A DNA stretch of 64,000 nt from Ruminococcus flavefaciens. GTDB taxonomy: Bacteria > Bacillota > Clostridia > Oscillospirales > Ruminococcaceae. The notes under the pieces were generated by a model. That model ran no database searches. It was not told the origin of the DNA and saw only the letters and a list, made by a program, of their open reading frames with translations. Positions 17,422-26,757 of the stretch are shown here, in pieces. The stretch lies in the NCBI GenBank assembly GCA_023662725.1, contig JAMPIL010000002.1, positions 62,001 through 126,000 of the forward strand, read 5' to 3'. Position numbers and translations under genes: made by a program. How positions within the stretch are numbered: position 1 is the stretch's first letter; every line of letters starts with the position of its first letter.

Positions 17422-18362
17422 TGCAGCCATTGTTATTAAAACCGCCGATAAAAGATTATATCTGGGGCGGAACAAAATTAAGAGAACAATTCGGCAAGGA
17501 GAGCGATCTTGAAAGACTTGCTGAAAGCTGGGAGCTATCCTGTCATAAGGACGGAAGAAGCGTCATAGCCGGCGGAGAATTTGAAGGAATGACTCTTGAG
17601 GATTTCCTAAAAAAACATCCCGAAGCGATAAGAAGAAACTGTAAGGAATATACGGATTTCCCGATACTTATAAAGCTTATCGATGCAAGAGAGAATCTCT
17701 CGGTGCAGGTTCATCCGGATAACAATTATGCCCGTAAATTCGAGGGAGATAATGGTAAGACGGAGATGTGGTATATCGTTGACTGCGATGAGGACTCAGA
17801 GCTTATTTACGGCTTTAAAGAGAATATTTCCAAAGAAGAATTTAAAACAGCGATTGAGGAAAATACTCTACTTGAAAAAGTGAACCGTGTTAAGGTTCAT
17901 AAGGGAGATGTATTTTTTATTGAACCGGGTACGCTTCACGCTATCGGAAAGGGAATTCTTATTGCCGAAATTCAGCAGAGTTCAAACGTAACATACCGTG
18001 TTTACGATTATGGACGTGTTGGAGCTGACGGAAAACCAAGAGATCTTCACATTGAAAAAGCTCTCGATGTGACTAAGCTTGAACCAACCCCCGGAAAATA
18101 CGGTCAGACAGAAAAAATTGAATTGCCTGACGCAGAATGCTTTGATCTTTGCGGCTGTGAGTATTTTAGGGCGGCAAGGTACGATGTTTTTACTCGTTTT
18201 TCTATAGGCAATCCGGATGTGTTCAGTCATATTCTGGTTATTGACGGCGAAGCTGAAATCTCCGGAATATCCGTAAAAAAAGGCTCAAGCGTATTTGTTC
18301 CAGCCGGAACTGATGCGATTAATATAAAAGGCAAATGCAGTATAATTTTAACCACAATTTAA
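17421..18362 (+). CDS. manA: Mannose-6-phosphate isomerase, class I
   Basis: ManA interconverts mannose-6-phosphate and fructose-6-phosphate. The zinc-site segments are visible: LSVQVHPDN, KTEMWYIVDC and FIEPGTLHAIGKG, then the catalytic-region VTYRVYDYGR. The 313-residue length matches the short Firmicute form. It overlaps the GH25 gene by one base and lies 14 bases before the ROK kinase. With the GH26 mannanase 5 kb downstream it would feed mannose into glycolysis. Confidence 0.93.
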   Translation: MQPLLLKPPIKDYIWGGTKLREQFGKESDLERLAESWELSCHKDGRSVIAGGEFEGMTLEDFLKKHPEAIRRNCKEYTDFPILIKLIDARENLSVQVHPDNNYARKFEGDNGKTEMWYIVDCDEDSELIYGFKENISKEEFKTAIEENTLLEKVNRVKVHKGDVFFIEPGTLHAIGKGILIAEIQQSSNVTYRVYDYGRVGADGKPRDLHIEKALDVTKLEPTPGKYGQTEKIELPDAECFDLCGCEYFRAARYDVFTRFSIGNPDVFSHILVIDGEAEISGISVKKGSSVFVPAGTDAINIKGKCSIILTTI

Positions 18363-18376
18363 GGAGGATTTTTAAA

Positions 18377-19333
18377 ATGAAATACTATGTTGGAATTGAT
18401 CTTGGAGGTACAAACATTGTAGCCGGAGTTGTTGACGAAGAGTACAACATCATCGCAAAGGCAAGCACAAAAACAAACTGCCCACGTCCTGAAAAGGAAA
18501 TTGCCGACGATATGGCAAAAATGGCTTTACAGGCAGTAAAGAACGCTAACCTTGATATCGGCGATATCGAGTGGATCGGAATCGGAACTCCGGGAATTGC
18601 AAACAGTACTACAGGTATCATTGAAAGAGCAAATAATCTCGGTTTTGAAAACACGCCTATGGTGAAGTATATCAGCGAATCTATCGACAAGCCTGTTTTC
18701 ATTGAAAACGATGCCAATGCCGCAGCTTACGGCGAGTACGTTGCAGGCGCTGCTAAAGGAGCTAAAAATGCAGTCTGCATTACTCTCGGAACAGGCGTCG
18801 GCGGAGGAATCATCGTTGACGGAAAGATTTATGCCGGTTCTAATTTTGCAGGAGCAGAGATTGGTCATACTGTTATCGAGGTGGATGGAGCAAAGTGTTC
18901 ATGCGGAAGAAAAGGCTGTTTTGAGGCTTATTCCTCTGCAACAGGACTTATCAGAATGTCTAAGGAAGCAATGGCTCAGTTCCCTGACAGCATCATGAAC
19001 AAAATGGCAGATGAAAAGGGTAAGGTTACGGCAAGAACTTCATTCGACGCTATGAGGGCAGGGGACAAGCCTGCTAAGGATGTTGTAGACAAATACATAA
19101 AGTATCTTGCTGCCGGAATTACAAATACTATTAATATTTTCCAGCCTGACGTTCTCTGCATAGGCGGTGGAGTATGCAACGAGGGCGATCCGCTTCTTCT
19201 TCCGGTAAAGGCTCTTGTTGAAAAAGAGGACTTCGCAAGTAATTCTGCAAAGCGTACAGAGATCGTTATCGCTAAGCTTGGAAACGATGCAGGAATCATT
19301 GGAGCTGCTTTCCTCGGAAGAGCAAATCAGTAA
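18377..19333 (+). CDS. glcK: ROK-family glucokinase
   Basis: The 318-residue ROK kinase phosphorylates glucose, and possibly mannose, with ATP. MKYYVGIDLGGTN (phosphate loop), the catalytic Asp in IENDANAAAYGEY, GTGVGGGII, and the zinc motif CSCGRKGCFEAY are all present. The ATG at 18377 is chosen because AAGGAGG lies 9 bases upstream; the open frame extends further without support. Together with manA this is a hexose-entry operon behind extracellular hydrolases. A hairpin terminator follows. Confidence 0.92.
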   Translation: MKYYVGIDLGGTNIVAGVVDEEYNIIAKASTKTNCPRPEKEIADDMAKMALQAVKNANLDIGDIEWIGIGTPGIANSTTGIIERANNLGFENTPMVKYISESIDKPVFIENDANAAAYGEYVAGAAKGAKNAVCITLGTGVGGGIIVDGKIYAGSNFAGAEIGHTVIEVDGAKCSCGRKGCFEAYSSATGLIRMSKEAMAQFPDSIMNKMADEKGKVTARTSFDAMRAGDKPAKDVVDKYIKYLAAGITNTINIFQPDVLCIGGGVCNEGDPLLLPVKALVEKEDFASNSAKRTEIVIAKLGNDAGIIGAAFLGRANQ

Positions 19334-19361
19334 GCGGCTGAACACAATTTTACCTATATTC

Positions 19362-19418
19362 ATCAGCTATATTGCACATTTTATCGTATGATATTTTGTG
19401 CATATAGCTGATTTTTTT
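19362..19418 (+). terminator. Rho-independent terminator after glcK
   Basis: A long imperfect stem (ATCAGCTATATTGCAC with GTGCATATAGCTGAT) precedes TTTTTTT. Confidence 0.8.
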
Positions 19419-19488
19419 CTTCCTTTGCAGCAATTTCCACTTTCCATGACACTTTATTTATGAATCGATTCAAAAGGAGGGATTTTTG

Positions 19489-19995
19489 ATGAATGATTTC
19501 TCCGCTGATGTAAAACTTGCGCAGGAAGGCGGAAGTGAAGCGTTTTCAAGGCTGTATGCCTTGATTTATAAAGATATGTATCACATTGCTTTGTACAGTT
19601 TGAGAAACGCTCATGATGCCAGCGACGCGGTAAGTGAAACAGTGCTGGACGCATTCTGTTCCATAAAAAAGCTGCGTGATCCAAGTTGCTTTAGAAGCTG
19701 GATAATGCGTATTCTTTCCGCAAAAATTAAAAAAATGCAGCGTGGGTATTTCAGCGAATCGGACGAACTTAAAGAGGATAGCGGAATCAGCGATTTTGAT
19801 TTTGATTCCGTTGATTTAAGAGAATCTATGGAAAGGCTTGACAGCACTTCAAGACTTCTTCTTTCGCTTTCGGTGCTTGAAGGCTATTCCAGTGAAGAAA
19901 TATCGAAAATATGCGATATAAAAGCAAGTACAGTCCGATCGAGATTATCAAGAATAAAAAAGGCATTAAGAATTGAGCTTACTCCGGAAATTTAA
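19489..19995 (+). CDS. ECF-type sigma factor
   Basis: This 168-residue sigma-70 factor has only region 2 (VKLAQEGGSEAFSRLYALIY; DASDAVSETVLDAF; FRSWIMRI) and region 4 (LLSLSVLEGYSSEEISKICDI; TVRSRLSRIKKALR), as expected for extracytoplasmic-function sigmas. AAGGAGG precedes the ATG at 19489. The next gene starts 16 bases after the stop and encodes a membrane protein with an outside sensory domain, which is the standard arrangement of a sigma and its membrane regulator. The neighbouring dockerin enzymes are possible targets. Confidence 0.85.
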   Translation: MNDFSADVKLAQEGGSEAFSRLYALIYKDMYHIALYSLRNAHDASDAVSETVLDAFCSIKKLRDPSCFRSWIMRILSAKIKKMQRGYFSESDELKEDSGISDFDFDSVDLRESMERLDSTSRLLLSLSVLEGYSSEEISKICDIKASTVRSRLSRIKKALRIELTPEI

Positions 19996-20011
19996 GAGAG
20001 GGAGAATCTGT

Positions 20012-22420
20012 ATGAATGACAACGATAAAAAATTAAGGGAACTGCTCACATCAGAGCCTGTTCCGAACGAGCTTGAACCGGAAAATATCAAAAAAATGCT
20101 GGATGAAAAAGCTCCGGCGAGAAAAAGAAATAAAATAAAACGCAGCATGGCTTTAAGGATTACTGCCGGAGCGGCTGCGTGTGCAGTTGTCGGAACAACG
20201 GCTGTGCATTTTGCAGGACAAAGAAATGTTATAAATAAAAATCAATCTGCTGTCGATAATGATCGTCAGAATCTTATTGATCAGATTTTTACGGAATCTA
20301 TTGCGGGTGGCAAAAAATATGAACTGAAAACTCAAGCCCCTTACATGAGTGGAGCATCCGATTACAGCGAGGTCTATAAGCTTTTCAAAGATTCCACAAA
20401 GGAGTATTCGGGCTTGGATCGTGGATTCGGCTATCTGGAAGAATCTGCGGTTACTGTAGACGGCAATGCAGACTTTTATGACAAAGCAGAATCAGCAGAT
20501 AATAGTATGAAAGCTGAGACACCAACAGAAGCCCAGAATGATGATGCTCCGACTGACGCTCCCGTTCTTTCTGAAAATGAAGATGACGATGATTATTCCG
20601 AAACCTATAATCAGGAAGAGGGAGTTCATGAAGCAGATATCGTTAAAACCGACGGGAAGTGTATATATTATATCTATAACAATTACAACTACGGAAATTA
20701 TAACGATGACGGTATTTATGAAAATTATTCGAGAGAGATTCCGATTATGAATGTCGCCGCAGTTGATAACGGAACATTTACATCTTCGGAAAAAATTGAT
20801 CTCCGAGTTGACGCAGACAGCTATTTCGGCGGCGGTTTTGACGCATCGTACTGCAATGTTCAGGATATGTATGTATATAACGATATGCTTCTTGTCGTTG
20901 GAAGTATATCTGCGGAAAAATGGGTATATTTCGATGAAAACGGCAAAAGAATCAATGACGGAGATATGGACAGCAATTATTTTCAGGACTATCTTAATAA
21001 GGAAGCCGTTTTCGTTTCAGTTTACACAACGGGAGAATCTCCGCAGCTTCTCGACACATATTATCAGGAAGGCGGTTACGAAGATGTAAGAATTTCTCCT
21101 GATGGATATATGTATCTTATTTCGGATTATTTTACTCAAAGTACCAATGTTGTTGAAAATGAAAACGAGCTTGAAAATTACGTTCCAACTTGTGGAATAA
21201 ACGATAAGACTTCGTATATTCCGGCCGAGGACATCCTTCTTCCAACAGAATCGGAAAGTAAAAGCGACAGACTAAGTTATACCGTTATCGGAAGTCTTGA
21301 CCTTAACGTTTCTGGCGAGATAACGGCAGTCGATTCAAAGGCTCTCGCAGGTTATACGGGACAGGTTTACTGCTCTCAGGATAATCTTTACACAAGCACT
21401 TATTCTCCGTTTGAAAGAAATGGTGAAGAGGGTCTCAAGACTGATCGGACCAATATAACACGAATCGAGATCAATGCCGGAACGATAACTCCTGCGGCTT
21501 CTGGAACTATCGACGGAATGGTTAAGGATCAGTTCTCGATGAGCGAATACGATGGCTATTTCAGAGTTGCTGCAAACAGACAATATTATGATTATGAATT
21601 TGCACCATATGAGGATTACGAGATCAAAGAAGATGGCGATGTTATTGATTCTTGGGGGGATGTTCTTTACGGAGAATGGAAAGATGATGAATTCGGCTGG
21701 TATTATTTTAATACGTCTAAAATCGACAACTGCGTTTACGTTCTCGATCTTGATATGAATATTGTAGGCGAATCGGAAGCTTTCGGTCAAGGTGAAAGCA
21801 TAAAATCCGCAAGTTTCAGCGGTGATATCTCGTACGTTGTAACATACGAGCAGACCGATCCTCTTTTTGCAATAGACCTCAGCGATCCGACAGCTCCGGC
21901 AATAATGGACGAATTCAAGATCCTGGGTTACAGCACATATATGCAGCAATGGAACGATGGACAGCTCCTCGGATTTGGTATTGCCGCCGATGAAGACGGA
22001 ATCGAACGTGGAATAAAGCTTACAATGTTCGATAATTCAGATCCGTATAATTTGCAGGCTATAGACACATTCGAGCTTATCATAGAAGAAAATCAATATA
22101 TCGGTTCAGACGCAGTGTGGGATAGAAAGGCTCTGTTTATTGCTCCGGAGAAGAATCTTATCGGATTCCCATTATACCGCTATGATTATAATGAAGACAG
22201 GGATACATCCGGACAATTTGTTTATATGTTTTTCTCGTTTGAGGACGGAAAATTTGTATATCAGGGTGAGTTTGCAAACGATATCGTTGATTATTTTAAC
22301 ACAAACAACTTTCAAAGAGCAGTTTATATTGGCGATTACGTTTATATCATCTCCGGCAGTAATTTTATCGCCGCAGATATAAATACTATGGAAAAAACAG
22401 ATGAAGTTTTCTTTGATTAA
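20012..22420 (+). CDS. Membrane-anchored beta-propeller protein, probable sigma-factor partner
   Basis: The 802-residue protein has a short charged cytoplasmic N-terminus (1-45, LRELLTSEPVPNELEPENIKK), one membrane helix (about 46-65), an acidic linker to about 215, and a large outside domain from YNQEEGVHEADIVKTDGK to the end. The latter opens as the secreted beta-propeller family (Pfam Beta_propel) does, with repeats such as YSGLDRGFG, MYLISDYFT, SASFSGDISYVVTYE. The start at 20012 is supported by AGAGGGAGA. The arrangement with the ECF sigma factor suggests an anti-sigma or sensor role, but no zinc-binding anti-sigma motif is visible in the short N-terminus. The outside domain may bind polysaccharide or another surface protein; this is an inference. 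Confidence 0.75.
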   Translation: MNDNDKKLRELLTSEPVPNELEPENIKKMLDEKAPARKRNKIKRSMALRITAGAAACAVVGTTAVHFAGQRNVINKNQSAVDNDRQNLIDQIFTESIAGGKKYELKTQAPYMSGASDYSEVYKLFKDSTKEYSGLDRGFGYLEESAVTVDGNADFYDKAESADNSMKAETPTEAQNDDAPTDAPVLSENEDDDDYSETYNQEEGVHEADIVKTDGKCIYYIYNNYNYGNYNDDGIYENYSREIPIMNVAAVDNGTFTSSEKIDLRVDADSYFGGGFDASYCNVQDMYVYNDMLLVVGSISAEKWVYFDENGKRINDGDMDSNYFQDYLNKEAVFVSVYTTGESPQLLDTYYQEGGYEDVRISPDGYMYLISDYFTQSTNVVENENELENYVPTCGINDKTSYIPAEDILLPTESESKSDRLSYTVIGSLDLNVSGEITAVDSKALAGYTGQVYCSQDNLYTSTYSPFERNGEEGLKTDRTNITRIEINAGTITPAASGTIDGMVKDQFSMSEYDGYFRVAANRQYYDYEFAPYEDYEIKEDGDVIDSWGDVLYGEWKDDEFGWYYFNTSKIDNCVYVLDLDMNIVGESEAFGQGESIKSASFSGDISYVVTYEQTDPLFAIDLSDPTAPAIMDEFKILGYSTYMQQWNDGQLLGFGIAADEDGIERGIKLTMFDNSDPYNLQAIDTFELIIEENQYIGSDAVWDRKALFIAPEKNLIGFPLYRYDYNEDRDTSGQFVYMFFSFEDGKFVYQGEFANDIVDYFNTNNFQRAVYIGDYVYIISGSNFIAADINTMEKTDEVFFD

Positions 22421-22427
22421 AATGAAG

Positions 22428-22457
22428 AAAGGAACTGCTTTATGCAGTTCCTTTTTC
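22428..22457 (+). terminator. Rho-independent terminator after beta-propeller gene
   Basis: An 11-bp perfect stem, AAAGGAACTGC with GCAGTTCCTTT, is followed by T residues. Confidence 0.9.
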
Positions 22458-22643
22458 GGTATAACGAATATGCTTAAGTTTTGTTTATATAATAGATTTG
22501 TACGATTTTTTAGTTGATTTGTGATAGAAAAATACGATTGAAAATGATATAATGCATTCAAATATACATTTGCTTCCTTGTCCACAAGTTTATTTGTTCA
22601 TGATTAATAATACGAAATGCAAGTGCTTTTTATACAATATATC

Positions 22644-22672
22644 TTGACAAATAAAATGTAATTTAGTATAAT
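22644..22672 (+). promoter_or_regulatory. Consensus sigma-A promoter of the GH26 mannanase gene
   Basis: A perfect TTGACA and perfect TATAAT are separated by 17 bases, indicating strong basal expression through the housekeeping sigma. No second ECF-like promoter was recognised. Confidence 0.9.
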
Positions 22673-22704
22673 ATACTTAGGATAAAATTATCATTTATTA
22701 CTAT

Positions 22705-22760
22705 AAAGCCACGCAGCAAAATGGTTCTGTATTCATAAAGCTGCGTATCTGCACGGCTTT
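22705..22760 (+). promoter_or_regulatory. Structured 5' leader of the GH26 gene
   Basis: Between the promoter and the ribosome site, the leader can form an outer stem AAAGCC with GGCTTT (22705-22710, 22755-22760) enclosing a perfect 7-bp stem ACGCAGC with GCTGCGT (22711-22717, 22740-22746). The loop is 22 bases. I do not recognise a riboswitch class; the order of short motifs does not fit a c-di-GMP riboswitch. It may stabilise the mRNA or bind a regulator. Confidence 0.4.
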
Positions 22761-22785
22761 TATAATATAAAAGGAGAGTATGATA

Positions 22786-24831
22786 ATGAATAGAAAACTG
22801 AAAAAAACGGTATCACTTGCTGCCGCTGCGGCTATGGCAGCCGTTCAGTGCGGTTCATCCGGACTTTTCGGAGTGCTTGCAGCAGGCGAAACATCATCAG
22901 CTTTAACAAGCTTCCCTTATACCATTGAAGGTGAAAATCTTGAGGGAGCAACTTTATGGACTTCAATTTATCAGGACGAAATTCCAAATTACTCAGGCGA
23001 GGGATTTGCTTATCTTACTAATGAGGAGCTTTCTTTTACGGTAAATGTTCCTGAAGACGGTATGTATTCCGTTATGGTGAAGGGCGCTCAGATACTTGAT
23101 GCAGGTGGACGTCAGCAGACAATTAAGATAAATGGAACTAAATACACCAAACAAGTTCCGTATGCAAATAAATGGACTGATTTTGACTTTGGAATGATTC
23201 GTCTTAATAAGGGCGAAAATACAATTTCTTTCATTAATGAATACGGATATATGGCAATTGATACAGTAACAGTATCAGAGGCTGTTTTCCCGGATCTATC
23301 TGTTGCAGACGATACTCCTGTGGATAAGGATGCAACTCCGGAAACAAAGGCTCTTATGAAATATTTGAAGAGCGTTTACGGAAACGGTATTCTTTCCGGA
23401 CAGCAGGAGATCTACGGTGGAGGTCATATTGTTGAAACGACTATACGCTATGATGCAGCAGCTGATAAGTGCGTAGACAGTTCAGGTAAGGAATATGCTT
23501 TCGATGAAGCTGATAAGGCTGTTGCAGATGACGGATCTACTTTTGTATGGAAATGCTACGACGAAAACGGTCGGGTTTATGGCTATAATCAGCAGAATCG
23601 TAATTACACATATAATGATTACGATTATGAGATGAAGTATATTTATGAGACAACCGGAAAATATCCTGCTATCAGAGGATTCGATTTCGGAAGCTATTGC
23701 CCTTGCTATGCATGGGATGACGGCGTTGCTAGCAGAATGATCGACTGGGGCAAGAATAAAAACGGTATCGTAACAGCTTCATGGCATATTAATGTTCCGA
23801 CGCAAATGGCTGATTATACACTTGGAGAGCCTCTTGATTTCAGTAAGACAACATATACTGAAAAAACAGATTTTGTAACAGCTAACTGCATGGTTGAGGG
23901 AACGGTTGAGTACGAATACTTCCAGCTTTGTATGGAAAACCTTGCAGCTGAGCTTCTGAAACTTCAGGAAGCAGGCGTTCCGGTTATTTTCCGTCCTCTT
24001 CACGAGGCAGAAGGAAACCCGAGCAGAACAAGCGATCCTACAGACGGTTCCGGAGCATGGTTCTGGTGGTCGAAAGAAGGCGCAGAAGTTTACAAACAGC
24101 TCTGGGCGCTTCTTCAGGATACTCTTACGGAAAAATACGGACTTCATAACCTCATCTGGGAACAGAATCTTTATGCTTGGTCTGACGCTTCGGCTGAATG
24201 GTATTCGGGCGACGACAGAGTTGATATCGTAGGCTATGATAAGTATAATACTCAGTATAACAGACACGACGGAAAAACAAGCGGTCCGAATGAAGATGCA
24301 GAAGCAGGACTTTTCTATTCGCTTCATAAATGGGTTGACGGAAAGAAAATGGTTGCAATGCCTGAAAATGATTCTATTCCGAGCCTTAATAATATTCAGG
24401 TAGAACACGCAGATTGGTTGTATTTCTGTCCTTGGTATGATACTCCGGAATCTCCTTTTGTATCCGGAGAGAATTATCAGAACGTAGATACGTTTAAAGA
24501 GATGTATCAGAGCGAATATTGTATCACTCTTGATGAGCTTCCAGCAGATCTTTATAACAATAATTCCAATTCGAAACCGGATGATAAAGATTACCTCGCA
24601 GGCGACGCAAATTGCGATAAAAAAATAGATATGTCGGATGCTGTTCTTATAATGCAGTCTCTTTCAAATCCAGATAAATACGGTCTTGGCGGAACAGAAG
24701 AAACTGCTATTACTGAACAGGGAATCAAGAATGCCGATGTTTCCGGAAACGGTGACGGACTTACAAATAACGACGCACTGGCAATTCAGAAATTTAAGCT
24801 GGAGATCATAGACAGTCTGCCGGAAGTTTAA
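22786..24831 (+). CDS. Secreted GH26 beta-mannanase with CBM and dockerin
   Basis: A signal peptide (residues 1-31) is followed by a CBM35/CBM6-type beta-sandwich (about 38-165, starting YTIEGENLEGATLW), a GH26 barrel (about 185-590) and a dockerin (about 605-681). The catalytic acid Glu407 is in RPLHEAEG, followed by WFWWSKEG, and the nucleophile Glu527 is in MPENDSIPS. These are the expected GH26 positions. It should cleave beta-mannan or glucomannan. The start at 22786 leaves 9 bases after GGAG; an in-frame ATG at 22780 is too close. The dockerin should attach it to a cellulosome. It is expressed from its own promoter and ends with a terminator. Confidence 0.92.
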   Translation: MNRKLKKTVSLAAAAAMAAVQCGSSGLFGVLAAGETSSALTSFPYTIEGENLEGATLWTSIYQDEIPNYSGEGFAYLTNEELSFTVNVPEDGMYSVMVKGAQILDAGGRQQTIKINGTKYTKQVPYANKWTDFDFGMIRLNKGENTISFINEYGYMAIDTVTVSEAVFPDLSVADDTPVDKDATPETKALMKYLKSVYGNGILSGQQEIYGGGHIVETTIRYDAAADKCVDSSGKEYAFDEADKAVADDGSTFVWKCYDENGRVYGYNQQNRNYTYNDYDYEMKYIYETTGKYPAIRGFDFGSYCPCYAWDDGVASRMIDWGKNKNGIVTASWHINVPTQMADYTLGEPLDFSKTTYTEKTDFVTANCMVEGTVEYEYFQLCMENLAAELLKLQEAGVPVIFRPLHEAEGNPSRTSDPTDGSGAWFWWSKEGAEVYKQLWALLQDTLTEKYGLHNLIWEQNLYAWSDASAEWYSGDDRVDIVGYDKYNTQYNRHDGKTSGPNEDAEAGLFYSLHKWVDGKKMVAMPENDSIPSLNNIQVEHADWLYFCPWYDTPESPFVSGENYQNVDTFKEMYQSEYCITLDELPADLYNNNSNSKPDDKDYLAGDANCDKKIDMSDAVLIMQSLSNPDKYGLGGTEETAITEQGIKNADVSGNGDGLTNNDALAIQKFKLEIIDSLPEV

Positions 24832-24853
24832 ATTTATAAAATAAGATAAAATT

Positions 24854-24882
24854 ACTGCCGGATTTATTTCGGCAGTTTTTTG
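24854..24882 (+). terminator. Rho-independent terminator after GH26 gene
   Basis: The stem ACTGCCG with CGGCAGT is followed by TTTTTTGTTT. Confidence 0.88.
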
Positions 24883-24901
24883 TTTAATTTCAAGATGAAT
24901 A

Positions 24902-24930
24902 TTGACAAATTATTAATAGTGTTGTATAAT
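24902..24930 (+). promoter_or_regulatory. Consensus sigma-A promoter of the GH5 gene
   Basis: Perfect TTGACA and TATAAT boxes are 17 bases apart, with the start codon 38 bases after the -10. Confidence 0.9.
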
Positions 24931-24968
24931 AAATTTGATGAAATTGCTCTTTGAAAGGAGAATCTGAA

Positions 24969-26672
24969 ATGGCAAATTTATTACTAAAAAAATCTCTTGC
25001 AGCGGCTGCTGCTTCAGTTATGACATTTATACCGCTTAGCAGAACTGTTACTGAAAAATCTGTAAAAGGTGCAGAACCTGATGAATACCATGATGATTGG
25101 CTTCATGTTAATGAAAATGCGGAGATCGTCGATATGTATGGAAATCCGGTTTGGCTTACGGGATGCAACTGGTTTGGATATAACGTTACAACGCAGGTTT
25201 TTGACGGCGTTTGGTCACGAAATATGCATGAAATGCTGAATGAAATGGCGGATCATGGTTTCAATTTTCTTCGTGTTCCAATGTCGACTCAACTGCTGCT
25301 GCAATGGAAAAATAACGAGCCGGATCCCTATATGGTAAAGATAAACGAGTGGAAAAATCCTGAGCTTACCGTTGAGGGCATTGAAGGCGGAACTCCGAAA
25401 TACAGCTTCGATATATGGAATCAGGCTGTTGAATGGTGCAGGGAGAACGGAATCAAGATCATGATAGATATTCACTGTGCAACAACGGCTTCAAATGGCC
25501 ACCAGCATCCTTTGTGGTATGATGATAATTATAGTACGGAGGATTGGCTCGAGGCTCTTTCGTGGGTTGCCGATTACTATAAGGACGACGATACTATTCT
25601 CGCTATCGACCTGAAAAATGAACCTCACGGAACGGCTGATCAGATCAATATTATGGCAAAATGGGACGATTCAACCGATCCGACTAACTGGAAATATGCA
25701 GCCGAAAGAGGAGCTGCTGCCGTTCTTGAAAGCAATCCGAATCTGCTTGTAATGGTAGAAGGAACAGAGGTTTATCCTAAGTTTGAGGACGGAAACGACT
25801 GGACTTCGCCAAATATAGACTATTCACGTTATCCCTACAGTTATTATCACCATACCTGGTGGGGAGGAAATTTCAGAGGAGTAAAAGATTATCCGATAGA
25901 CCTTGGACAATATCAGAGTCAGCTTGTCTACTCTCCGCACGATTACGGTCCGCTGGTTTACGATCAGACATGGTTCTATGACGGATTCGATCAGGATACG
26001 CTGATGAAAGATGTCTGGCACGATAATTGGTTCTTTATTGTTGAGGATAAAATAGCTCCTCTTCTTATGGGTGAGTGGGGCGGATTCATGGATGACCAGC
26101 ATGATGCTGATGCTCGAAACAGACAGTGGCTTACGGCGCTTCGTGACCTTATGATTGAAAATCGTATCCATCATACTTTCTGGTGCTTCAATGAAAATTC
26201 CGGCGATACAGGCGGACTTTTATGCAACGATTTTCAGGACTGGGATGAGGTTAAGTATAACTTCGTCAAAGAAGCTCTCTGGCAGGATGAAAACGGAAAA
26301 TTCATCAGTCTCGATCACAAGATCAAGCTCGGACAGAGCGGCAACGGAATCTCACTTTCCGATTATTATTCAGAAAATCCGATTCCGCCGGATTCAACAC
26401 AAACCGGAACGGATTCTGAGGATGAGATAGTTTACGGCGACTCGAACTGCGATGGTAAGGTAGATATGTCGGACGCAGTTCTTATAATGCAGTCTCTTTC
26501 AAATCCGGATAAATACGGTCTGGGAGGAACATCTGAAACCGCAATTACTGAAAAGGGACTTAAAAATGCCGATGTTTCCGGAAACGGTGACGGACTTACA
26601 AATAATGACGCACTGGCTATTCAGAAATTTAAGCTGAATCTTATAAGCGGTTTGCCTGAAATACAAGAATAA
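24969..26672 (+). CDS. Secreted GH5 endoglucanase with dockerin
   Basis: The 567-residue protein has a signal peptide (1-32), a GH5 barrel (about 40-450), and a dockerin (about 490-565). The acid/base Glu218 is in DLKNEPHG and the nucleophile Glu369 in LLMGEWGGF, both at GH5 positions. WLTGCNWFGYN at the start of the barrel and the HHTWWGGNF region resemble bacterial endoglucanases of subfamily GH5_1, though the subfamily is uncertain. The ATG at 24969 follows AAAGGAG. It probably acts on cellulose or beta-glucan. Its dockerin is nearly identical to that of the GH26 gene upstream, even at DNA level. Confidence 0.9.
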   Translation: MANLLLKKSLAAAAASVMTFIPLSRTVTEKSVKGAEPDEYHDDWLHVNENAEIVDMYGNPVWLTGCNWFGYNVTTQVFDGVWSRNMHEMLNEMADHGFNFLRVPMSTQLLLQWKNNEPDPYMVKINEWKNPELTVEGIEGGTPKYSFDIWNQAVEWCRENGIKIMIDIHCATTASNGHQHPLWYDDNYSTEDWLEALSWVADYYKDDDTILAIDLKNEPHGTADQINIMAKWDDSTDPTNWKYAAERGAAAVLESNPNLLVMVEGTEVYPKFEDGNDWTSPNIDYSRYPYSYYHHTWWGGNFRGVKDYPIDLGQYQSQLVYSPHDYGPLVYDQTWFYDGFDQDTLMKDVWHDNWFFIVEDKIAPLLMGEWGGFMDDQHDADARNRQWLTALRDLMIENRIHHTFWCFNENSGDTGGLLCNDFQDWDEVKYNFVKEALWQDENGKFISLDHKIKLGQSGNGISLSDYYSENPIPPDSTQTGTDSEDEIVYGDSNCDGKVDMSDAVLIMQSLSNPDKYGLGGTSETAITEKGLKNADVSGNGDGLTNNDALAIQKFKLNLISGLPEIQE

Positions 26673-26702
26673 GGTAATTCCGGATAAATTATAATTTTTT
26701 CC

Positions 26703-26731
26703 TTTACATATTCCTGCAAATGTGTTATAAT
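26703..26731 (+). promoter_or_regulatory. Promoter of the ABC-F gene
   Basis: TTTACA and TATAAT are separated by 17 bases, and TGTG precedes the -10. The start codon is 27 bases downstream. Confidence 0.75.
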
Positions 26732-26757
26732 TAGAAAAAATATATTTTGGAGGCAAT

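Larger units (their letters stand above)
22458..22785. other. Regulatory region upstream of the GH26 gene
   Basis: About 330 bases without a gene. The first 185 are A+T-rich with nothing recognised. The promoter at 22644-22672 and a structured leader (22705-22760) fill the rest. Confidence 0.6.

Noticed and set aside
22705-22760. Leader of the GH26 gene as a c-di-GMP riboswitch
   Set aside because: AAAGCC and ACGCAG are present but in the wrong order, and the tetraloop-receptor parts are missing.
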